Source of the DNA: Nitrospira sp.
GTDB lineage: Bacteria > Nitrospirota > Nitrospiria > Nitrospirales > Nitrospiraceae
DNA length: 64,000 nucleotides
Assembly: GCA_030123625.1 (NCBI GenBank)
Contig: CP126121.1
Coordinates: 4,256,179 to 4,320,178 of the forward strand
Direction: 5' to 3'
How positions within the stretch are numbered: the stretch's first letter is position 1; each line of letters starts with the position of its first letter. Positions 27,061 through 35,579 of the stretch are shown one piece after another. The notes below the pieces were generated by a model. The model was given only the letters and a program-made list of their open reading frames with translations. It searched no databases and was not told where the DNA came from. The position numbers were made by a program, and so were the translations under genes.

Positions 27061-27845
27061 CAATCGCGTTTTGTTAGAAAAAAGTCTCTCCTGGTCGGCG
27101 TTCGACAATTACCGCATGCCCACCTCCTATCCCGTCCCATGTTACTGATAGGAAGTCTCTCGTTCTCAAGCTTCAGAGTTCGGCGCATAATCGGCGAAGT
27201 CCCACCAACGCCCCCAATGGGTGCGCAGAACCGGCATAGTGAAGTGTTTCATCATGAAACACTATAAAGGAGACGGCTTAGCCGCAATATGTTGATACCA
27301 CACCGAGATAATTTCGTATTCCATGTGGTGATCCCACAACATCATGGTGAAAGAAGATATTCTGTCCACCTCAAAAACTCTTCGCGCAGCGTCCAACAAT
27401 AGAACACCTTGAGTAAAATCACATTCCGCATGCTCGGCGAAAAATGAGCGTCAGGTTTAAAAATTCTCGGCAATTCAATTATCTTTTCGAGTGAAGGTGA
27501 GGGCCGCTGGGAGAGAAGTGGAACAAGCTGAATGAAAATGGTGTTCCAGAATAATACAAATGCATACGATTTCATACAATTTGAGCTACTCTTCATCGGC
27601 GAAATATTTCACAACACATGAGCAAATAAAAATATTATGGTTTGGGCACCTGAATTGCTTAGATAAAATACGTCGAACGTGCGGTACGAAACGAGTTGCG
27701 AATTGTGGATAACGTGAAACAGAAAAAAAGAATGAACCTTTATAGTCTGCATCGATCGTCGGCGCCGGGGTTTCATCAAGATGGACAAGATGGAATGGAC
27801 TGTAGCCCGACACCACAGCATCAAGCCTTTTCTGTATCATCCATC
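27061..27845. other. AT-rich gene-poor region
   Basis: About 785 bases with lower GC than the surroundings and no convincing gene. The minus-strand frames at 27342-27596 and 27586-27840 have no ribosome site or recognisable content. A perfect 21-bp palindrome lies at 27243-27263 (listed separately). Confidence 0.5.
27243..27263. promoter_or_regulatory. Perfect 21-bp palindrome, candidate operator
   Basis: AGTGTTTCAT-C-ATGAAACACT has perfect 10-base arms around one base. It lies 180 bases after the sigma-54 activator stop, with no T-run to make it a terminator. It is more likely a binding site for a dimeric regulator, but no target gene starts close by. Confidence 0.4.
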
Positions 27846-28106
27846 ATGAGGCACCCGGAAGGGGAAGAGGCGCCAGGTTGGTGGTTTTATCACTTTGAGC
27901 CGGTGTGGAGGCCATTTATTCAGCGGCTCTGCCGCCAAAAGAACATAACGTTACGAGAGTTCGAACGAGCCGCTTCTCAAGTTCCTGGTCTGACACACAT
28001 CGAAAAAACAATCGCCATATCCGCCTTCCATCAACAACAAGAGGGATTGGTGTCTCGCCACAACACGACCGCGTTCTCCAACGGACACACCCTGTCCGCC
28101 GTTTGA
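27846..28106 (+). CDS. Possible small protein of unknown function
   Basis: From ATG 27846, 86 residues (MRHPEGEEAPGWWFYHFEP...) include a helical, Arg/Lys-rich middle (RQKNITLREFERAASQV). No ribosome site or family mark is seen, and the surroundings are gene-poor, so the call is weak. Confidence 0.3.
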   Translation: MRHPEGEEAPGWWFYHFEPVWRPFIQRLCRQKNITLREFERAASQVPGLTHIEKTIAISAFHQQQEGLVSRHNTTAFSNGHTLSAV

Positions 28107-28524
28107 CCGACTACCGACTTCCGTTTGAGCTGCTTCTAAGACACAGCGCGGCCCCGCGTCGTTTGGAGCCAGTCGACAGTCGGTGTGTTTTCCACTTCAG
28201 TTGCTCCTCGCCGAAGTCACTGTTATCGTCCAAGTGTTGAAAGCTCAGTACATCCTCTCGTCGATTCTTCGGTTTCTCTTCGGCTGCTCAAGCGATGGTG
28301 CTAGGCTCTCATTCAGCCTATGCCTCTTTCATCTCTTCAGTCTCCAATCTCTGAAGCCCCGACAGATCCTCCGCTGGACCCGGCACTCTCACCGGCTCTC
28401 AAGAATCGAATCGACGACGCTCAAGCTGATTCGCGGAAAGGAGTGTTCCGCTGGCTGATCTTCCTGCTGGTCGGTGGGATCGGGCCTGCACATTGTTGAG
28501 CTACGTAACGGGAGTACCGACACA
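28107..28524. other. Gene-poor stretch
   Basis: About 420 bases in which I see no credible gene, RNA or repeat. Pyrimidine-rich tracts (CTTTCATCTCTTCAGTC near 28328) are present. Confidence 0.5.
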
Positions 28525-28725
28525 ATGGATGTCGATCAAATTCTGCTGGCATTGATCGGGACCGGCGCGTCATTCATAACATTTTGTCTCATGCGGTTTC
28601 CACGGATTCGACGACCTCAGTTCCAACAATACGGTCCGTTCTCCCTCATAGCCTCGGTCTTCGGTGCCTTGACGATCCTTCTTATCTCTGCCTTGACGGT
28701 CTACGCACAGGCTGTCTGGCACTGA
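28525..28725 (+). CDS. Small two-helix membrane protein, unknown function
   Basis: ATG 28525 follows GGGAG. The 66 residues have two membrane segments (ILLALIGTGASFITFCLM and SLIASVFGALTILLISALTVYA) separated by a short basic loop (RFPRIRRPQFQ). An in-frame start at 28474 would add 17 polar residues. No family is recognised. Confidence 0.5.
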   Translation: MDVDQILLALIGTGASFITFCLMRFPRIRRPQFQQYGPFSLIASVFGALTILLISALTVYAQAVWH

Positions 28726-28790
28726 AATTTTCTTCCTTCTCCGTATAGGTGTACAATCTTCAAAGATCAGTCGTTGTATGAGGGATACCT

Positions 28791-28970
28791 ATGTTCTCTA
28801 CGTCCGAGAGTTGGCTTGGTATCGGAGTCATCGTGATTATCGCCTTCATCGTTGTGGGACTTTCCACCTGCATGGGGAAATTGATCATCTCGCTTTTCGG
28901 AACGGGGCAGGGGGGAGTAGACACATCCGGCAGGAATAAGAGAGCAATAAAGCTTCATGAAGCCGCATAA
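28791..28970 (+). CDS. Very small single-pass membrane protein
   Basis: ATG 28791 follows GAGGG by about 7 bases. The frame is open for 59 codons to TAA 28968. It has one clear membrane segment (WLGIGVIVIIAFIVVGLSTCM) and a basic tail (GRNKRAIKLHEAA). It lies 65 bases past the other small membrane gene, possibly in the same transcription unit. Confidence 0.45.
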   Translation: MFSTSESWLGIGVIVIIAFIVVGLSTCMGKLIISLFGTGQGGVDTSGRNKRAIKLHEAA

Positions 28971-29186
28971 TCAACAGTGGCGTTTATCTGCCTTCCATTG
29001 TCCAGATTCGTCGATGGCGGCCGGCGTGACGGAGAGAAACGGGTTCGATAGAGAGAAGTAATCGACATCCTTCGCTCCATCAATTCCCATCAATTCCCAT
29101 CCATCGACCAACGGACCGCGGACTCCACGGTAAACCGCCTGCTTTGTGTCGGTTGACACCTTGAGTTTTTCGTTCGAATCCGTCAT
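28971..29186 (-). CDS. Possible small protein of unknown function
   Basis: ATG 29186 follows GAGGG. The 71 residues are soluble and acidic in the middle (DGWELMGIDGAKDVDYFS). The DNA carries a 10-base tandem repeat (ATCAATTCCC-ATCAATTCCC, about 29080-29099). It is divergent from the hemerythrin gene and ends next to the stop of the small membrane gene. No family is recognised. Confidence 0.4.
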   Translation of the reverse strand: MTDSNEKLKVSTDTKQAVYRGVRGPLVDGWELMGIDGAKDVDYFSLSNPFLSVTPAAIDESGQWKADKRHC

Positions 29187-29245
29187 GGATATCCCTCAAG
29201 CCATAGCATGAGAGTCCTCTCTCTGGTACACAGCTTGGCAAAACG

Positions 29246-29773
29246 ATGATGCAACCACAGGGATATGAGCCGGGGCCTGTCACCCGCTTTCTCGCTGAGG
29301 ATCACAGGCGATTAGAGCAACTTCTTCGGACGTCCGTTGGTTCCACAGGCCGTGTGATGCAGGGGACGTACGAACGCTTTCGAGCCGGACTGCTTCGACA
29401 CATCGGGATGGAAGAGAAAATTCTCCTGCCGGCGGCCCAGCGATGGAACGGTGGACAGCCGATTGCGATTGCAGCAAAGCTTCGGCTCGATCACGGAGCT
29501 CTTGCAGCTTTACTTATGCCGACTCCCACGACCGACATCGTGGGCACGATCCATAGAATTTTGGAGCAGCATAATCTCGCTGAAGAAGGGCCTGACGGTT
29601 GGTACGCAATCTGTGATAGATTAGCCGGAGCCGATGCCGAGCAATTGATCATCAGACTTCGCGCCGCCCCGGATGTGGCGGTGCTTCCGCATTCCGATAC
29701 TGCGGCTGTTCGTAGTGCGGTCCGCCGTGCGTTGGAGCGGGCCGGTTATGCGTTGGGCTCGGATTCTCCTTAA
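29246..29773 (+). CDS. Hemerythrin HHE-domain protein
   Basis: The 175-residue protein has the di-iron helix marks: EDHRRLEQLL, HIGMEEKILLPA (HxxxE), LDHGALAALL and EQHNLAEE. That is the HHE cation-binding four-helix bundle; a polar C-terminal tail of about 50 residues follows. Such proteins bind oxygen, nitric oxide or iron. The start at 29246 (or 29249) has no strong ribosome site. prfC lies 130 bases downstream on the same strand. Confidence 0.85.
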   Translation: MMQPQGYEPGPVTRFLAEDHRRLEQLLRTSVGSTGRVMQGTYERFRAGLLRHIGMEEKILLPAAQRWNGGQPIAIAAKLRLDHGALAALLMPTPTTDIVGTIHRILEQHNLAEEGPDGWYAICDRLAGADAEQLIIRLRAAPDVAVLPHSDTAAVRSAVRRALERAGYALGSDSP

Positions 29774-29905
29774 GCAACAGGTCAGGAGAAGGTACAAGAC
29801 ACTTCCACGCATTGTTCGAACTCGAATCAATCGGACTGACTCAACGGCTCGACTCCTCACCGACTGAGAATCATTCCTCTTCAACACGAGGCTGCTTTTC
29901 GCACC

Positions 29906-31510
29906 ATGACGACTGAAACGACTCCCGTCAGTGAACTTGCCGCCGCGATTGCACGGAGACGGACCTTTGCCATCATCAGCCATCCGGATGCCGGTAAAAC
30001 AACGCTGACCGAAAAGCTTCTCTTGTACTCCGGCCTGATCCGAACCGCGGGCATGGTGCGTGGGCGCAAGGGCGGCAAGACCACGGCCTCGGATTGGATG
30101 GGGATGGAACAGGAACGCGGCATTTCCATCACGGCTTCGGCCATGCAGTTTCCCTATAAAGACGCCGTGGTAAACCTGCTGGACACGCCAGGCCATCAAG
30201 ATTTCTCCGAAGATACCTATCGAACGTTGACGGCCGCAGACAGTGCCATCATGGTCATCGATGCAGCCAAAGGTGTCGAAACCCAGACACGCAAACTGTT
30301 CGCCGTGTGCCGTCTGCGTCGAATCCCAGTGTTGACGTTGATCAACAAGATGGACCTCCCGGGGCGTTCACCGCTCGATCTGATGACCGAAGTGGAACAG
30401 GCATTGGACATTCATGCCAGCGCAATCAATTGGCCGATCGGGTCGGGCAGTGATTTCGTAGGCATTGTCAGCCGTGCCGACGGCCTGGTGCAGCTGTTCA
30501 GCAAGACCATGCATGGCGGGGCCACGAAAGTGGAAACAGATATCTTGCCGCTGGACGAACTCAGCTCGACCGCCCGAGTCTCGCAGGAGACCATGGCCGA
30601 GGTGCGGCATGATCTGGAACTCTTGGAGATTGCCGGCAATCCCTTCACGCGGGAACAGTTTCTCCGGGGTGAGGTCACCCCGGTCTTTTTTGCATCCGCG
30701 CTCACGAATTTCGGCATTGAAAGCTTTCTCGATGCGTTTGTGAATTTGGCGCCAAGTCCCGGCATGCGGCCGGCCGATCGCGATGATGGGTCGGAACTCT
30801 TCGTCAACCCAACGGACATGCCGTTCAGCGCCTATGTCTTTAAGTTGCAGGCAAACATGAATCCCAAACATCGAGACAGCACCGCCTTTCTTCGGATCTG
30901 TTCCGGACGTTTCGAACGGGATATGGTGGTCAAACATCACAGATTGGGGCGGGATATTCGACTGGCGAGGCCGCACAGTCTGGTGGCGCAGGAACGCAGT
31001 ACCGTCGAAGAGGCCTATCCCGGCGATATCATCGGCATCGTCAATCCCGGAGTCTTCGCCATCGGCGATACGGTCTCCTTAACGGGGGGATTCAATTTCA
31101 AACCGCTCCCGCAATTCCAGCCGGAAATATTCGCGCGTCTTCGACCGACGGATGTCGGCAAACGCAAAGCGTTCGACAAGGGCCTCTCGCAAATGGCGCA
31201 AGAGGGCACGGTGCAAATTATGCGAAGCCTCAATGATCAGGAAGCCCTGATTGCGGCGGTCGGTCGACTCCAGTTCGATGTGCTGCAATACCGACTGCGC
31301 CATGAGTACCGGGTGGAAACCATCTTGGACGCACTGCCATTTACTTGCAGTGCATGGCTGGACGGAGATCCCTCCACGTTCAAGTCACCGTCGGCATCGA
31401 TGATGGTGAAGGACCAACGGGATCGAGTCGTCGTCCTCTTCGGCGATCAACTCATGAAGACCATCGCACGTGACCGAAATCCTGATCATGTCCTGCGGGA
31501 TATGGGGTAG
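29906..31510 (+). CDS. prfC: Peptide chain release factor 3
   Basis: The 534-residue GTPase has G1 (SHPDAGKTTLTEKLL, near residue 25), the switch 1 region GRKGGKTTASDWM, EQERGISITASAMQF, G3 (DTPGHQDFSEDTYR), G4 (NKMD) and the beta-barrel domains that follow. The EQERGIS stretch and the length mark RF3 instead of EF-G. It recycles RF1/RF2 from the ribosome after peptide release. Confidence 0.95.
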   Translation: MTTETTPVSELAAAIARRRTFAIISHPDAGKTTLTEKLLLYSGLIRTAGMVRGRKGGKTTASDWMGMEQERGISITASAMQFPYKDAVVNLLDTPGHQDFSEDTYRTLTAADSAIMVIDAAKGVETQTRKLFAVCRLRRIPVLTLINKMDLPGRSPLDLMTEVEQALDIHASAINWPIGSGSDFVGIVSRADGLVQLFSKTMHGGATKVETDILPLDELSSTARVSQETMAEVRHDLELLEIAGNPFTREQFLRGEVTPVFFASALTNFGIESFLDAFVNLAPSPGMRPADRDDGSELFVNPTDMPFSAYVFKLQANMNPKHRDSTAFLRICSGRFERDMVVKHHRLGRDIRLARPHSLVAQERSTVEEAYPGDIIGIVNPGVFAIGDTVSLTGGFNFKPLPQFQPEIFARLRPTDVGKRKAFDKGLSQMAQEGTVQIMRSLNDQEALIAAVGRLQFDVLQYRLRHEYRVETILDALPFTCSAWLDGDPSTFKSPSASMMVKDQRDRVVVLFGDQLMKTIARDRNPDHVLRDMG

Positions 31511-31584
31511 GCCGCTTCTTTTCTAGAAATCTGCCTGTTCGAGGAAGGCTTCCGGCCCGTTCTTCTTGAGATCGATCTTTGGGG

Positions 31585-31905
31585 TTATTTGGAGATCACG
31601 ACCTCACGGTATTCCCCAGGTTTGACTGAATCGATCATGGCAATTACCTGTTTCACGTTGGCTTGGATTACGGGCCAACTGGTCGTCGAGAGGATGAGAA
31701 TCGCCAGCTTCAATCCTGAAAGATTCTGCTGGTAGCGCAGGCTCTGGTCAGTGGTGACGAGCACGTCGAACACACCCTCTGCTGCTTTGAGCAAATCTCC
31801 GTTCTGCAGGTTGCTCCATCCCATCTCGAATGCCGTCGAGACCGTATGATGGGAGAGTGCGAGGCGAAGGGGAACAGGCGTTCCTTGATCAAAGAGAATG
31901 TTCAC
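31585..31905 (-). CDS. DUF5615 PIN-like toxin (candidate)
   Basis: GTG 31905, 12 bases past the stop of the DUF433 gene, gives a 106-residue protein that begins MNILFDQGTPVPLRL; the longer frame would overlap that gene. It has the PIN-like start with the acidic residue (ILFDQG), HTVSTAFEMGW, and the DVLVTTDQSL stretch with the second acidic site. The family is a likely RNase toxin, always next to a DUF433 antitoxin, as here. Confidence 0.8.
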   Translation of the reverse strand: MNILFDQGTPVPLRLALSHHTVSTAFEMGWSNLQNGDLLKAAEGVFDVLVTTDQSLRYQQNLSGLKLAILILSTTSWPVIQANVKQVIAMIDSVKPGEYREVVISK

Positions 31906-31919
31906 TCGAACGAATCGTT

Positions 31920-32141
31920 TTAGATTTCCGCGAGGCTTGCTCCGGCATGTTCCAAGACAGCTTCGATCTGAGCGCGAGTGACACCGGGGAACCATTGCAG
32001 GATGTCGTCGACTCTGGCCCCGTCTTCAAGATTCTCAAACAGGGCTTTCACTGGGACACGGGTTCCGCGGAATACCCACGTGCCGCCGACCTTTCCCGGC
32101 ACTCGCTCTACCGCCGTGCACTGACTCCAATCCAGCATCAT
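31920..32141 (-). CDS. DUF433 antitoxin (candidate)
   Basis: The frame from 32141 (MMLDWSQCTAVERVPG) or 32177 encodes the DUF433 marks: GGTWVFRGTRVPVKALFENLEDG, DDILQWFPGVTRAQIEAVLEHA, a small HTH-like fold. It is the usual partner of the DUF5615 protein downstream. The gene order antitoxin then toxin and the 14-base gap fit a type II module. Confidence 0.82.
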   Translation of the reverse strand: MMLDWSQCTAVERVPGKVGGTWVFRGTRVPVKALFENLEDGARVDDILQWFPGVTRAQIEAVLEHAGASLAEI

Positions 32142-32177
32142 GACAGAAAGCCTACGCTCTGCGATCGTTGCAGTCAA

Positions 32178-32658
32178 GGAAACGAATTGCGCTGTCTACA
32201 ATGTTACCGAGCGACAGTCCTTTCGCCTCCGGCTCTGCACGGTGGCAGGCAGCATGACGAGAAGTTCCCGTCGTTGCGAGGGGCTCGACTCTCAGATCGT
32301 GGAAGCCTCCTTGCGGGCGGACGATCCTCAGGCGACGGTGCAGACGATTCGCAAAGGCGTCTTTCTGCGCTTTTACGGGCATGAGTTCGATGCCGACTCC
32401 CGTGTCAAAATCCTCGCCGCCATTGACCGAGCAGCTCAGCCCACCAGTCGGTAAGCTCAAACTCGCAACCTTTCATTCATCTCGATGGTCCTCAGCACCT
32501 TTCGACAGTGCTCAGGACAGGCACTTTGACAAATTCGGCTCGACCAAGCTCACCACAAGCAGGACAGGCAGCGCAGGCTTCTTTGTTTTGATAGAAAACG
32601 TGATTTTGCCAAAGGGTGCTATTGTAAGCATTCCGTCCAATCAATCGGAGAAGAATGC
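32178..32658. other. Region without a recognised gene, with dispersed-repeat-like segment
   Basis: The plus-strand frame to 32454 (ending [20 protein letters not shown]...AAQPTSR) looks protein-like over about its last 50 codons but has no credible start, so it may be a gene remnant of unknown origin. At 32500-32575 lies a sequence with CTTTCGACAGTGCTCAGGACAGGC and GACAAATTCGGCTCGACCAAGCTCACCAC, which resembles small dispersed intergenic repeats. Confidence 0.4.
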
Positions 32659-33239
32659 ATGCCGAAATCGAAGAGAGAACCTGAGAAGCCTAAGAACGGT
32701 GAATCAACTGGTCTTGAAGCGAAGCTTTGGGCTGCCGCAGATGCGCTACGCAACAACATGGACGCGGCGGAGTACAAGCACGTCGTCCTCGGGCCCCGCA
32801 GCCGACGATCGGCACGATCGTGGACGATGCGATGAGTGCTATCGAGCGCGACAATCTTCGCTCAAAGGAGTGCTGCCAAAAGACTATGCTCGTCCTGGTC
32901 TCGACAAACAACGACTCGGTCAGCTCATTAATTTGGTGAGCGATATCGGCCTCGGTAGTCCGCCAGATCGAGCCAAAGATGTTCTCGGGCGAATCTATGA
33001 GTACTTTCTTGTGCAATTTGCCAGCACCGAAGGTAAGAAGGGCGGGCAGTTCTATACGCCTTCCAGAGCCGTCCGCGTACTCGTCGAAATGCTGGCCCCG
33101 TACAAAGGCCGTATCTATGATCCGTGCTGCGGATCGGGCGGCATGTTCATGAGCAGCGAGAAGTTCATCGAGATGCACAGCGGCAAGCTCGGCGACATCT
33201 CCATCTATGGCCAGGAGTCAAACTGCACTGGCGGCTCGC
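32659..33239 (+). pseudogene. hsdM: Type I restriction-modification methylase remnant, hsdM
   Basis: ATG 32659 starts [14 protein letters not shown], then [20 protein letters not shown], the usual HsdM N-terminus, up to HVVLG (about 32792). The expected next segment (LIFLKYISDAF...) is missing. Reading resumes in other frames at [16 protein letters not shown] (about 32808-32858) and [17 protein letters not shown], so there is a deletion and at least two frameshifts. The catalytic-domain part keeps [10 protein letters not shown]. It breaks at GQESN with another shift, then the IS element at 33242. The enzyme is dead. Confidence 0.88.
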
Positions 33240-33241
33240 TA

Positions 33242-34142
33242 TAGCTAAGCCCACAATCAGTGATAGCCTCTCACGATGTCCTCGAGGGTGGCGTGATCCT
33301 GATACTCGCGGCGCTTCTTGAGGGCGGCGAAATCATGCTCGATGGGGTTGAGGTCGGGAGAATAGGGCGCGAGAAACAGCAGGGGCGCGCCAGTCGCTGC
33401 GATGAGCTGCGCCGGTTCGGATGACGTATGAAATGCAGCGTTGGCCCTGATCACGAGGTGGTGGGCGTTCCGACGCGGGCACAGCCGCGTCTTCAGCCAG
33501 GTGTTGAAGACCCCGGTATCGCCAGTCCCGTCGAACAGCAAGGGCTCTGCCAGTCGCCCATCCATGCGAGCGGCGAGGAGCGACGTGCGGGGCCGGCGAT
33601 GCCCGGAGACCAGGCCGTCCACCCGCTGGCCTTTGGGTGCCTACCCATACCGCCGCGCCGTCGAAGACACACACCCACATTCATCGATGGACACGGGGTG
33701 TTTGCCGCGGCGTACGACCCGCTCGCGAAGACGGAGAAACTGCGGGCGCCGCCGGGGGTCGCGTTCGGAATAGCCCAGTCTTTTTTTTATGGGTCACCCC
33801 CAACTTGCGCAGCGCGTTCCCGATACAGTGCCGGGAGACGTGGAAATGCCGCGCCCGTTCCGCTTGCGTCCGATCGGGATGGGCCTCCACATGACAGCGT
33901 AACTGTTCCCAATTCAGCTTGCGGGGCCGGCGAGGGCCGGGACGCTGGTAGGTCAGGCCGCCAGGCTTGAGCCAGCGGTACACGCTCGCCTCACCAACCT
34001 TGAACCGCCGAGCCGCTTCGGCCTTGCTGCCTCCACCGCGAACAAACTCCACAACCCGTTGGCGCAAATCTGTTGAGCATCTCATCCCACAGGATCGCAC
34101 ACGTCTAGCGTCAATAGCGATCAGTAATTGAGGGCTTGGCTA
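33242..34142 (-). mobile_element. IS630-like insertion element
   Basis: The ends form inverted repeats of about 23 bases: left TAGCTAAGCCCACAATCAGTGAT, right (reverse complement) TAGCCAAGCCCTCAATTACTGAT. TA dinucleotides flank both ends (33240-33241 and 34143-34144), as in IS630/Tc1 elements that target TA. It carries a decayed transposase on the minus strand and sits inside the hsdM remnant: removing the element joins LeuAla (CTCGCT) to LysMet (AAAATG), the LAKM of HsdM. Confidence 0.8.
33257..34085 (-). pseudogene. IS630-family transposase, frameshifted and missing a catalytic Asp
   Basis: The first frame (ATG 34085, MRCSTDLRQRV) has the helix-turn-helix part (GGGSKAEAARRFKVGEASVYRW) and ends after HKKKTG at an A8 run (33780-33788), a shift site. 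The middle part reads in the -1 frame to SIDECG and STARRYG, then TAG. The end (33622-33257) carries LLFDGTGDTGVFNTW and LNPIEHDFAALKKR. The DxNAAFH aspartate is Ala (RANAAFH). At least two shifts and this change make it inactive. Confidence 0.82.
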
Positions 34143-34145
34143 TAA

Positions 34146-34385
34146 AATGACAGTGCGGTGAAGGTGCTTGGAGACGAGACACTACGGACGATTGCGCGCG
34201 AGGTGGCGGAGGCGGTCCGAAAGAATGTCACCATCGATTGGACAGTTCGAGAAAACGTCCGCGCCCAGCTCCGAGTGATTGTAAAACGAATTCTTAGGAA
34301 GCATGGTTATCCACCCGATAAACAAGAAAAGGCGACGCAGACGGTGCTGGAACAAGCAGAGGTGCTGTGTAATGAAGTCCTGTGA
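34146..34385 (+). pseudogene. hsdR: Type I restriction subunit hsdR, C-terminal remnant
   Basis: The frame (open from about 34158) gives [18 protein letters not shown], then [19 protein letters not shown] and an end with LEQAEVL, which is the conserved C-terminus of HsdR (DUF3387). Only about 75 of some 1,000 residues are left. It is joined to the last hsdM codons after the IS element (LAKM then TVR, then a stop), so an hsdM-hsdR deletion removed the rest, hsdS included. Confidence 0.82.
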
Positions 34386-34566
34386 GGAGATCGTCTGGTT
34401 GACCTACGACGCCGAGGCCGACACTCTATATGTCAATTACAAGAAGCCAAGTCATGCTACGGATAGCGAGATGACCGATGAAGATGTGATTGTCCGTTAT
34501 GAAGGAGATGAGGTCATCGGCTTTACCGTGTTGCATGCAAGCAAGCGACTCAAGAAGTCGGCATAG
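34372..34566 (+). CDS. DUF2283 domain protein
   Basis: ATG 34372 lies within the last codons of the hsdR remnant. The 64-residue protein ([20 protein letters not shown]...) has the DUF2283 pattern: a [11 protein letters not shown] strand, [25 protein letters not shown]. The function is unknown; members often lie beside DUF4258 genes, but none is seen here. Confidence 0.8.
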   Translation: MKSCEEIVWLTYDAEADTLYVNYKKPSHATDSEMTDEDVIVRYEGDEVIGFTVLHASKRLKKSA

Positions 34567-34682
34567 TCTTAGCTCGTACAAGGCTTCTTCCTGTTTTCAG
34601 TGATCACCGACGTGCTCAGCATATTGGTCCACCTCGGAGCACCATAGGAAACAATCGTGTGTTATAAGAAAAGAGAACCACG

Positions 34683-34973
34683 ATGGACACGCAGATTCGA
34701 GATCAGTTGGCGCGACAGAGGACGGAGTTGGCCAATGAGCGGACGTTGTTGGCTTATGTCAGAACCGCATTAGGTTTCGTGATTGTAGGCGTGCCGGCTC
34801 TTTGGTGGATCGACCATCCGTATGTGCAAGGTCTGGGAGCGTTGTCCTTGGCAGTAGGGCTAGGTTGTCTCGCCCTGGGGATACATCGGTTCGTTGAAGT
34901 CAAACATATGATCGCACGAGAATTCGGCTCACAGGAAGGAAGTACGCAGGTCAACCGCAGTAGCGCTGCTTAA
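34683..34973 (+). CDS. DUF202 (YidH-type) membrane protein
   Basis: The 96-residue protein has the DUF202 start LARQRTELANERTLLAYVRTALGF and two membrane segments (ALGFVIVGVPALWWI and LGALSLAVGLGCLALGI). Function is unknown. Its stop overlaps, tail to tail, that of the VOC gene by about three bases. Confidence 0.87.
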   Translation: MDTQIRDQLARQRTELANERTLLAYVRTALGFVIVGVPALWWIDHPYVQGLGALSLAVGLGCLALGIHRFVEVKHMIAREFGSQEGSTQVNRSSAA

Positions 34974-35566
34974 CGTCCGGTAGAAGATTTCATCAAACTG
35001 TCCGCCTGAGGCGGGAGGAACCCCTGGTACCCGCGATGACGTTCGGCTAATTCTAGAACGGAAAACGGTTGTCCATCGACGGATTCCGGCGCCGAAAAAA
35101 TTTGCCTGAGCGGTCCCCCCGGTGCACCGACAATGTTTCCGGCAAACACCACACCTTTTTGCTGCAGCCGAGCGACAGCCTGTTCGATATCCTCCACCCG
35201 AACGGCCACATGATGAAAGACTTTGTCCCCGAACTTCTTCACCCAGCCGGGAATGATACTGGTCTTCCCCCGGGCATCCGGATAAGCTTGGTCTACAAAG
35301 AGGGCAGGGTAGCCGACCTTGCGATAGACCTTCGCGTACCAATCGTCATACTGCAGGGTTTCATCATAGGCGTAGCCCAACTTGACGAACGGTTCGGCTC
35401 CACGATCGATGTCGAGCGTGCGAATGGTGACATGGTCAATGACGGGCGAGAAACCCACGCCGGTCTCGTCCAGCATCTCCTTCAGAACCCCTGCCGCCCG
35501 GTTATGAGCGACATAGGTCGCAACCATCGTTTCCATGAGATTCTCGAGATCATGAGCCTGATCCAT
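34970..35566 (-). CDS. VOC-family (glyoxalase/HPPD-like fold) protein in the lysine operon
   Basis: ATG 35566 (MDQAHDLENLMETM) follows GAGGTG; the long frame upstream overlaps the aldehyde dehydrogenase and is unlikely. The 198-residue protein has two beta-alpha-beta-beta-beta units of the VOC fold: PVIDHVTIRTLDIDRGAEPF, with a metal-binding HVTI, and KVFHHVAVRVEDIEQAVARL, with HHVAV, plus a final FSVLELAERHRG with the Glu ligand. VOC enzymes are metal dioxygenases, isomerases or lyases. It lies 13 bases after the ALDH7 gene in an apparent operon; a role in lysine or aminoadipate breakdown is inferred. Confidence 0.75.
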   Translation of the reverse strand: MDQAHDLENLMETMVATYVAHNRAAGVLKEMLDETGVGFSPVIDHVTIRTLDIDRGAEPFVKLGYAYDETLQYDDWYAKVYRKVGYPALFVDQAYPDARGKTSIIPGWVKKFGDKVFHHVAVRVEDIEQAVARLQQKGVVFAGNIVGAPGGPLRQIFSAPESVDGQPFSVLELAERHRGYQGFLPPQADSLMKSSTGR

Positions 35567-35579
35567 GGTCACACCTCGT

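Noticed and set aside
27342..27840. Two minus-strand frames in the AT-rich stretch
   Set aside because: No ribosome site, no recognisable motif and odd composition; too weak to call genes.
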